DNA from: a virus
Direction: 5' to 3' (one strand)
IMG/VR virus record: IMGVR_UViG_3300030106_002741
Span: 4,550 to 30,441 of that record
DNA: 25,892 bases
The translations under genes and the position numbers were made by a program. Below the pieces are notes generated by a model. That model was not told the origin of the DNA. It ran no database searches and saw nothing but the letters and a program-made list of their open reading frames with translations. Shown here piece after piece: positions 20,710 to 25,892 of this stretch (position 1 is its first letter; the number at the start of each line of letters is the position of its first letter).

Positions 20710-21015
20710 ATGAGTGAAGTTAAATACGATAGCGTCCTAGTAGGATTCGCTGAAGAGCCCCGTCACACTGATGCGGGAGAGTTAATGAGTTGGAGCGTAC
20801 GTTTCAAAGATCATGAGCTAAAAGAAATGATCGAAAAATACGCTACACAGCGTAATGAACAAGGGCAGGGCGGTAACGTCTACCTTACTATGTTCATGTC
20901 TAAAAATGGTAAACCTTGTTGCCGTTGTTTTGATCCTAACAGCGCAGCTGCAAAGGAAAAAAGAGCAGCAAAGCAGGCAGCTACAGAAAAGGTAGCTGAT
21001 GACATGCCATTCTGA
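20710..21015 (+). CDS. SSB-like protein with DDMPF tail
   Basis: A 101-aa protein of short strands (YDSVLVGFAEE, NVYLTMFMSKNGKP) ending in VADDMPF. The acidic tip plus Pro-Phe is the classic C-terminal hook of bacterial SSB (usually DDIPF) that recruits replication proteins. An OB-fold is plausible but not proven. The basic linker before the tip is rich in Lys and Ala (AAAKEKRAAKQAATEK). Position between exonuclease and primase-helicase fits single-strand DNA binding during replication. An acidic-tail protein that merely mimics the SSB hook is the alternative. Confidence 0.68.
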   Translation: MSEVKYDSVLVGFAEEPRHTDAGELMSWSVRFKDHELKEMIEKYATQRNEQGQGGNVYLTMFMSKNGKPCCRCFDPNSAAAKEKRAAKQAATEKVADDMPF

Positions 21016-21298
21016 TAAGCCTATAATTAAACATTCTCGTGTTCGTGTCGCCTTCAAAAAACGGAAGGTTGTACACGAGCGTGAGGAATGGATAGTAACT
21101 ATCTATGACACTCCTGCTGATATTATGCGTTACGATTATAAAAATATGAATCGCTTTCGTGGTAAATACTTTACGCCAAAGGCTAAGAATAAAGAAATTA
21201 TAGTACGTGAAATATTAGAGGTGGTAGAGTTGTCAAGATCACAAGTATCTCTAGATGAACACAAAAAAGAAGCTAATAAAAAAATGCAACGATCTTAA
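20999..21298 (+). CDS. hypothetical replication-module protein, 99 aa
   Basis: Starts at ATG 20999, overlapping the SSB-like gene by 17 bases; the next in-frame ATG is far inside, so this start is preferred. Reads MTCHSDKPIIKHSRVRVAFK with strands EEWIVTIYDTPADIMRY and a basic helical end. It overlaps the DUF1599 gene by 44 bases. No known domain was seen. Confidence 0.58.
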   Translation: MTCHSDKPIIKHSRVRVAFKKRKVVHEREEWIVTIYDTPADIMRYDYKNMNRFRGKYFTPKAKNKEIIVREILEVVELSRSQVSLDEHKKEANKKMQRS

Positions 21299-21629
21299 AG
21301 ATCTATTGCTAGATAAAAATGATGCTTATGGTGATTCAGCTTTGAATCCTGTAGGCATTTTTTCTCGACTAAAAGCAACAGAGGCTATAAAAATTAGGCT
21401 CGATGATAAATTAAAACGAATCGCTAACGTAGGAGTTAACGATGAAACTGAAGACACTTTAATGGATTGTGCAGGGTATATGATTCTGCTAATGATTGCA
21501 ATAGATAATGAAAGTAACGATATTCAAGAACGTATACGAGAAGGAGAATCCTCATCACATAACATTAAAAACAGCGTTACGACGAATTCAGGAGGGGAAG
21601 TCGTCTTCGACTATAGCGAAGATACGTAA
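21255..21629 (+). CDS. DUF1599 / nucleotide-modification-associated protein
   Basis: A 124-aa protein with the DUF1599 layout: DLLLDKNDAYGDSALNPVGI, then FSRLKATEAIKIRLDDKLKR and TLMDCAGYMILLMIAID. This domain is also called nucleotide modification associated domain 1 and is linked to phage base or nucleotide modification; the reaction in this phage is unknown. Only the first 84 residues belong to the domain. The last 40 residues are encoded on top of the N-terminus of the primase-helicase in another frame (122-bp overlap) and are probably unstructured. Confidence 0.75.
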   Translation: MNTKKKLIKKCNDLKDLLLDKNDAYGDSALNPVGIFSRLKATEAIKIRLDDKLKRIANVGVNDETEDTLMDCAGYMILLMIAIDNESNDIQERIREGESSSHNIKNSVTTNSGGEVVFDYSEDT

Positions 21630-23310
21630 TGGCGATAAAAATAAGAAGCTGTCCTTACCTGTTGTATTGTTTAGTGGAGAGTTCTCTAAAAGAAGTGATG
21701 AAGCGCTGTTTGAACATTCTGGACACATTGTTCTGGACTTTGATCACGTTGAAATTAATACGGTCAAGACTGCCCTTAGTACTGACGATTACATCTCCGC
21801 TTGCTGGGTTTCTCCGTCAGGTGACGGAATCAAGGCGCTCGTTCAAATAACAAATCCTGAGCGTCACAGAGATCACTTTAGGGCGCTAATAAAATACTTT
21901 CAAAAACAATACGGACTGGAACTTGATGAGTCTGGTATTAATGAATCCAGAGCTTGCTTTGAGTCTTACGATCCAGAAATAGTCATAAAAGATAACGCTA
22001 GAAAGTTTGGGGCTTTTACTAGCGAAATGGCTGAGGCTCAGACCACTACAAACGAAGCTTATGACTATACAGATTACTTGAAGCTAAATTTAGCAGTTCG
22101 TGTAATACGTAACGCTGAGGATGGTCAGAAGCATAACGCTTTAATTAAAGCTGCCACTCTTTGTGGAGGGTTTATATCCGCTGGAAGGATGGAAGAGGAT
22201 GAGGTTGTAAGGATACTCTTTAGAGAAATAAGTAAAAGGGATATTGATTCTGACGAGTCTGCTAAGACCGCAATTCGTGATGGTATAGAAAAGGGTAAGA
22301 CTATGCCCATCAGAGATGTCATCGAAAACGAAAAAGCTGCACGAAGGGAGATACTAATTAACGATGGAGATATGTCGTTCATCTCATCTGATGATGAGGA
22401 TTTTAGGTGGATTGATGATTTCGCTCAGGGTAAGATAGAAATAGGCCTTGATACAGGGGATGAAGCCCTAGATGAATACTTTAGATATAAAAAAGAGTTC
22501 TTAATAATAAACGGTCACTCTAACGTAGGTAAAACTACGACAGCCTTGTATATGATTGTTAATGCAACCATTAGACATGACTGGAAGTGGGTTATATATT
22601 CTTCTGAAAACAGAACCGCATCGGTAAAAATGACTTTGATGCAATTTGCAGTTAATAGAAAGGTTGAGGATATGACTTACGCCCAGCGTAAAAAAGCGTA
22701 CAAGTGGGTAGAGGAGCACTTCACTATCATCAATAACAATCAGGTGTATAGCTACTCAGATCTCTTAATCTTCATTGAAAAAATAATGAAGCAAAAGCCT
22801 ATTGATGCTGTATTTATTGATCCGTATAACAGTTTGAGGTTAGACATGGGGAAAAGCAATATCAGTACTCATGATTATCATTACGAAGCAGCTAGCGAGT
22901 TCTTAACATTTAGTAAATCAGCAAACATAGCAGTATGGCTAAACATGCATGCCGTAACAGAAGCTCAAAGACGAAAGGGTGATGATGGACTACCTGTAGC
23001 TCCATACGCAGAAGACACAGAGGGTGGCGGTAAGTTTGTTAATCGTGCTGATTGTTTTGTTACAATTCATCGAAAGGTGCAATCACCAGATCACAGCATA
23101 CGTAAAATGAGTGAGTTGCATGTTCGTAAAGTTAGAGAAGTTGAAACTGGAGGACAGCCTACACCTTTAGAGGAGCCGTATAGATTAGTAATGAACACTA
23201 GCCACACTGGATTTATCTCATGGATAAACAGGACTGAGTTGTTTGAACCCATTGATATTCAGTCAGGTACGGCCATTCCGTTAAACCTTAACTTTATGCT
23301 TGACAAATAG
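21508..23310 (+). CDS. primase-helicase (BT4734-type primase + RecA-like ATPase)
   Basis: A 600-aa two-part replication enzyme. Residues 1-160 match the BT4734/VirE_N N-terminal family, an archaeo-eukaryotic primase-like fold: LPVVLFSGEF, IVLDFDHVE (D77, D79), SPSGDGIKA (102-110) and RACFESYDP. Residues about 190-270 form a helical linker. From about 325 there is a DnaB/RecA-like ATPase with Walker A GHSNVGKTT (336-344) and Walker B AVFIDPYN (434-441). The start at 21508 is supported by the family's own opening, MKVTIFKNVYEKENP. It should prime and unwind DNA at the phage fork. Confidence 0.88.
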   Translation: MKVTIFKNVYEKENPHHITLKTALRRIQEGKSSSTIAKIRNGDKNKKLSLPVVLFSGEFSKRSDEALFEHSGHIVLDFDHVEINTVKTALSTDDYISACWVSPSGDGIKALVQITNPERHRDHFRALIKYFQKQYGLELDESGINESRACFESYDPEIVIKDNARKFGAFTSEMAEAQTTTNEAYDYTDYLKLNLAVRVIRNAEDGQKHNALIKAATLCGGFISAGRMEEDEVVRILFREISKRDIDSDESAKTAIRDGIEKGKTMPIRDVIENEKAARREILINDGDMSFISSDDEDFRWIDDFAQGKIEIGLDTGDEALDEYFRYKKEFLIINGHSNVGKTTTALYMIVNATIRHDWKWVIYSSENRTASVKMTLMQFAVNRKVEDMTYAQRKKAYKWVEEHFTIINNNQVYSYSDLLIFIEKIMKQKPIDAVFIDPYNSLRLDMGKSNISTHDYHYEAASEFLTFSKSANIAVWLNMHAVTEAQRRKGDDGLPVAPYAEDTEGGGKFVNRADCFVTIHRKVQSPDHSIRKMSELHVRKVREVETGGQPTPLEEPYRLVMNTSHTGFISWINRTELFEPIDIQSGTAIPLNLNFMLDK

Positions 23311-23334
23311 GTTTTTGTATTTTAAATTAGTTTA

Positions 23335-23787
23335 ATGAAAAGAAACAAAAGAAAAAAATCTTCAGCAGGCAAGAAGAAATTAGGTAGGTATGCTAGCTCT
23401 ATAGAAAAATACTGTGCAGATCAATTAAAAGAGCATAAGCTTGCATTTGATTACGAAGAAAAGAGTTTTGAGCTCTTGCCTAAGTTTAGATACAATAACA
23501 AGTATTATAAAATGACGGCAAAGAAGAAAGAGATGTCTGACAAAACTGGAGCAGTTGTTCTACCTATAACGTACAAGCCAGACTTTATGGGTAAAAAACA
23601 CAATTGGGTTATAGAAACTAAAGGATATTTACCCTCGCATCATGACTTTCCTATGAGGTGGAAACTTTTTTTACACCATTTAGTTGGATTGGAAGATAAT
23701 TATATTGTATTTTTAGCAAAGAACAGAGGGCAAGTTGACCAATGCATTCAAGAAATAATACAATCAATTAAAGATGGAGAAATCTAA
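23335..23787 (+). CDS. T7 endonuclease I-like resolvase
   Basis: A 150-aa basic protein with the PD-(D/E)XK order of T7 gp3: RYASSIEKYCADQL (helix Glu E24), ITYKPDF (D83), VIETKGYLP (E94, K96). This fold cuts Holliday junctions and branched DNA before packaging. The family usually has about 150 residues, as here. It begins 24 bases after the primase-helicase and overlaps the next gene by 14 bases. It could alternatively be a DUF1064-type nuclease of the same fold. Confidence 0.82.
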   Translation: MKRNKRKKSSAGKKKLGRYASSIEKYCADQLKEHKLAFDYEEKSFELLPKFRYNNKYYKMTAKKKEMSDKTGAVVLPITYKPDFMGKKHNWVIETKGYLPSHHDFPMRWKLFLHHLVGLEDNYIVFLAKNRGQVDQCIQEIIQSIKDGEI

Positions 23788-23995
23788 GCTGTCTTTTTTC
23801 TATCACTTAGCTTGTGATAGAGCTCATGTTTTACTAGATGATTTATATGAATCTCTTCATGATGAGGATGGCAATCCAGTATTAGAAGCAGAAGTAATTA
23901 ATACTTCTATAGATGCTGTTTCAAATGTTATTAGAGAAGAGTTGTCAATAATTAAATCAGCCCTAGATGAGCACACTGAAGGTAAGGGAGAATAA
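23774..23995 (+). CDS. small acidic helical protein, 73 aa
   Basis: Reads MEKSKLSFFYHLACDRAHVL then DDLYESLHDEDGNPVLEAEV and ends GKGE. No domain recognised. It overlaps both neighbouring nuclease genes, so a role as a partner or modulator of one of them is possible. Confidence 0.6.
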   Translation: MEKSKLSFFYHLACDRAHVLLDDLYESLHDEDGNPVLEAEVINTSIDAVSNVIREELSIIKSALDEHTEGKGE

Positions 23996-24542
23996 GCTAA
24001 AAGAATCTTGGGATAACGGTCAGGTTTCTGAAGAAAGGTGGTTAAGAATACACCCAGAAGCAGTAAAGACAGATTATCAAACTGACAGGTATAGTCATGT
24101 AGATTTTTGGCACGGACCAAACAAAACTTACGGTGTAGATGTCAAGGGTAAAAAATTACCGTCGGCAATATGTTTAGAGTTTAAAAATGTGGTTGGTGAA
24201 AAAGGTTGGATGGCTGGTGATGCAACTTGGATTGCTATGGAAATAGAAGCTTTAACTGGGTTCTTTAGATTCGATAGGGAAGAGGCTCTTAACTGGTGTA
24301 CATTTAACATAGATAAAGAATACGTAGACAATTACTCAAAATCTTACAAAAAATTATATACAAGATCTAAGTGGGGTAAAAAAGATGTTATTACAACGGT
24401 AACTCTTCACGATCTAACTGACCTTTCTAGTTTGGTTTATATACCTTGGTCTCAAGAAGATATGAATAAAAACGGAGGTCCTAAAACTTACTTAGAATAC
24501 AACCACCCTGAAACTAACGAAACGTTAATTTACAAAGTATAA
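23967..24542 (+). CDS. putative PD-(D/E)XK nuclease, 191 aa
   Basis: Starts at ATG 23967, overlapping the upstream gene by 29 bases. HVDFWHGPNKTYGVDVKGKK followed by ICLEFKNVVG gives D46, D58-x-K60 and E71-x-K73, the order expected for a restriction-type nuclease core. GWMAGDATWIAMEI then resembles the 'GW..G.AdyIAfe' stretch of a phage-encoded nuclease family. The C-terminal part is strand-rich and basic. It may cut host DNA or process phage DNA. Its stop precedes a long stem-loop. Confidence 0.65.
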   Translation: MSTLKVRENKLKESWDNGQVSEERWLRIHPEAVKTDYQTDRYSHVDFWHGPNKTYGVDVKGKKLPSAICLEFKNVVGEKGWMAGDATWIAMEIEALTGFFRFDREEALNWCTFNIDKEYVDNYSKSYKKLYTRSKWGKKDVITTVTLHDLTDLSSLVYIPWSQEDMNKNGGPKTYLEYNHPETNETLIYKV

Positions 24543-24543
24543 T

Positions 24544-24617
24544 TAAGTACGAGAGGGGGCAAATTATTTATGTTGAAACCCCTAAACAGGTAAACCCAAG
24601 TCCTCCTCTCTTACTTA
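24544..24617 (+). other. 15-bp interrupted stem-loop with 42-base loop
   Basis: TAAGTA (24544-24549) and GAGAGGGGG (24551-24559) pair with CCTCCTCTC (24602-24610) and TACTTA (24612-24617), with one C-T mismatch and one G-U pair. The loop is 42 bases. It lies in the 88-bp gap between the nuclease stop and the DnaA-like ATG. No T-run follows, so it does not look like a classical terminator. It may be a cis-regulatory RNA element, processing site or DNA structure. Confidence 0.7.
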
Positions 24618-24630
24618 TAATTTAATTAAA

Positions 24631-25263
24631 ATGGATACAAAAGAGAAAAGAACGCTCGATGGGTATGAAATGTACCACGATCATATGAATAGAGATGGCA
24701 ATATATTGTACGGCATTGTAACAAAAGTATTTGAAGATGATATACTAGACCGAAGTAAATACAGAAACATAGTTGACGCAAGAAAAGTTTATAGCTATAT
24801 CCTGCGCCAAGCTGGATACACCTACACTAAAATAGGTGATTTCATGTTGAAGAATCATGCTACCGTACTGCATCATTGTAACGACGCCCCGCATATACTT
24901 AAATCTGACTCTGAGTTAAAAGAAAAGTACTTACTGTGTAGAAGTAGATATTTAGAAGCTGTAGGTCATGCTAACTGCGTTAGAGAAGATTCTGCAAACA
25001 AACAGTTAATTACATCCATAAAGCAAAAAGACAAAACGATACAAGCTTTAGAAGAAAAAGTAAAGTATTTAGAGTTAAGGCAAGATTCCTTAAATGCTAA
25101 GATTGATTGGTATAAAGACGAGGTAGGTTTTTACAACCCTAAGTTTAAAACATTATACAAAATAATCACAGATCGCACAAAACCAGATACGGTCACACAT
25201 GTGTCTAGGAAACTAAACACAATGTATAACGGAGTGTACAGCGAAGTTATTGAATGCTATTAA
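24631..25263 (+). CDS. DnaA domain IV-like HTH protein with coiled coil
   Basis: A 210-aa protein. Residues about 43-95 match the DNA-binding domain IV of the bacterial initiator DnaA: RNIVDARKVYSYILRQ, GYTYTKIGDFM and the signature KNHATVLHHC (compare GRDHTTVLHAC). Residues 115-155 form a probable coiled coil (KQKDKTIQALEEKVKYLELR). DnaA's ATPase is missing, so it cannot act as a full initiator; it might bind DnaA boxes to start phage replication, recruit or block host DnaA. The C-terminus is strand-rich. Its stop overlaps the stop of the convergent gene by four bases. Confidence 0.78.
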   Translation: MDTKEKRTLDGYEMYHDHMNRDGNILYGIVTKVFEDDILDRSKYRNIVDARKVYSYILRQAGYTYTKIGDFMLKNHATVLHHCNDAPHILKSDSELKEKYLLCRSRYLEAVGHANCVREDSANKQLITSIKQKDKTIQALEEKVKYLELRQDSLNAKIDWYKDEVGFYNPKFKTLYKIITDRTKPDTVTHVSRKLNTMYNGVYSEVIECY

Positions 25264-25412
25264 GCACCGCAGGCCTCACAGTCTTCTGGGGAGTCAAGAT
25301 TACAGGTAATTTCACCTGATTCAATCTTGGCTTCTTGCTTTTTTAATACGTCTTGATCCAGAAAAGATGGGGTGTCAAACTTTTCTTTGTAGTAGTTTTT
25401 TTCTGTAGGCAT
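25260..25412 (-). CDS. small protein with C-terminal CxxC, 50 aa
   Basis: Reads MPTEKNYYKEKFDTPSFLDQ, an acidic helical middle, and ends CNLDSPEDCEACGA, where the cysteines CEAC might bind a metal. It ends tail-to-tail with the DnaA-like gene, overlapping it by four bases. It lies on the same strand as, and 30 bases after, the holin gene. No family recognised. Confidence 0.6.
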   Translation of the reverse strand: MPTEKNYYKEKFDTPSFLDQDVLKKQEAKIESGEITCNLDSPEDCEACGA

Positions 25413-25442
25413 GGTTAATAATTTAGCCTACGAATATAACAA

Positions 25443-25877
25443 TTATTTCTTTCCTTTTTTCTCGATAGTACGCCCAGCAAAGTATGCACCAAATGCTGTA
25501 AGCATAAGCAATTCAAGAAGAGATACGTAAGAATCCTTTACATTGAATGCTACGTTATCCATGCTGTCAATCATCATAGTAATCATAAACATAGCCATAA
25601 GGCATATAAGCGTCACTGGACGTATCATCTTAGCTAACTTAACGTCGCTACCCATATCAGCCTTCCATCGCTCTGTTACGTTCTCTTGGAATCTAACCTC
25701 TGCATCTATCTGACGCTGAGCCTCCTCCGAGTCAACACTATCATCTTTGTCGATCAGGTTCTTTACAATGCCTAATCCGCCGCTATCTGGTAGTAAATCG
25801 CCAACGGCACCTAATATGTTTGGTGCTTTTTCTGCTAACCAAGATCCTAACTTGGTGTCTTTAATTTTTTTACTCAT
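25443..25877 (-). CDS. holin-like protein (3TM/GTA-holin type)
   Basis: A 144-aa protein with a soluble N-terminal half, an amphipathic segment ending VTERWKADMGSD, and two clear hydrophobic spans: about 86-104 (IRPVTLICLMAMFMITMMI) and about 118-135 (SLLELLMLTAFGAYFAG). The 'RW.aD...s....iRP.tl' order before the first span is typical of the 3TM holin family (GTA_holin_3TM). Holins make holes in the inner membrane at the end of infection so that the lysin can reach the wall. Its position far from DUF5675 is unusual; linear order may be continuous if the genome is circular or circularly permuted. Confidence 0.75.
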   Translation of the reverse strand: MSKKIKDTKLGSWLAEKAPNILGAVGDLLPDSGGLGIVKNLIDKDDSVDSEEAQRQIDAEVRFQENVTERWKADMGSDVKLAKMIRPVTLICLMAMFMITMMIDSMDNVAFNVKDSYVSLLELLMLTAFGAYFAGRTIEKKGKK

Positions 25878-25892
25878 TGTTTTATTGTTAAT

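Noticed and set aside
21629-21850. 73-codon frame starting after DUF1599
   Set aside because: It is the second frame of the primase-helicase N-terminus and lacks any conserved feature.
23311-23334. Promoter before the resolvase gene
   Set aside because: The TAGGTTTTTG stretch resembles a -7 box but the spacing between TA and TTTG is wrong, and no -33 element was found.
24544-24617. Rho-independent terminator
   Set aside because: The stem is strong, but the loop is 42 bases and no T-run follows.
1-25892. CRISPR array, insertion sequence, integrase or attachment site
   Set aside because: No regularly spaced repeats with spacers, no transposase or recombinase motifs, and no tRNA end that could serve as att site were seen.

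Overview
The window reads as one section of a tailed double-stranded DNA phage (or prophage-like virus) genome that infects a Bacteroidetes host, probably a flavobacterium. The phage call rests on a large terminase, a portal, a virion-type lysozyme, HNH proteins beside the terminase, a holin-like protein and a compact replication/recombination set. The host call rests on three things: two very good Bacteroidetes-type promoters (TTG or TTTG, 20 bp, TAnnTTTG), a BT4734/VirE_N-type primase domain typical of that phylum, and almost no Shine-Dalgarno sequences in an A/T-rich genome. No integrase, insertion sequence, CRISPR array or canonical tRNA was seen. The capsid protein is not in the window, so at least part of the structural module lies outside.

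Layout. (1) 1-13333 is the late module and is almost all on the minus strand. Read in its own direction it runs: virion lysozyme, proteins with di-glycine motifs, secreted-protein insertion, DUF5675 (lysis candidate), thermonuclease, regulator insertion, small virion/assembly genes, a Cpn10-like protein, HNH and basic HNH-like proteins, zinc-ribbon protein, terminase large subunit, portal, and a truncated Ig-like virion protein. Two genes face the other way: a winged-helix regulator (7226-7645) and a signal-peptide protein (8728-9312). (2) 13334-14226 is a gene-free divergent control region with direct repeats, palindromes and candidate promoters. It is the best candidate here for the main switch and/or origin. 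(3) 14227-18887 is a plus-strand early block of about twenty very small genes, mostly joined by ATGA overlaps; two stretches between the first genes fold into hairpins. (4) 18888-25263 is the plus-strand replication and recombination module: annealing protein, RecB-like exonuclease, SSB-like protein, DUF1599 protein, primase-helicase, a T7 endonuclease I-like resolvase, a second PD-(D/E)XK protein and a DnaA domain IV-like protein. (5) 25260-25892 returns to the minus strand with a 50-aa protein and a 3TM-type holin.

How it fits together. The early block probably remodels the host. The middle module replicates and recombines DNA (primase-helicase, SSB, annealing protein plus exonuclease, resolvase). 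The late module packages DNA and lyses the cell. The most unusual items are the repeat-bearing control region, a long RNA-like stem-loop in front of the DnaA-like gene, a tRNA-3'-end-like structure at 14652-14753, a 122-bp out-of-frame overlap at the start of the primase-helicase, a phage-encoded secreted cysteine-rich protein, a GroES-like protein, and a shared di-glycine motif in the structural proteins. Functions are assigned by reading motifs; no database search was possible.
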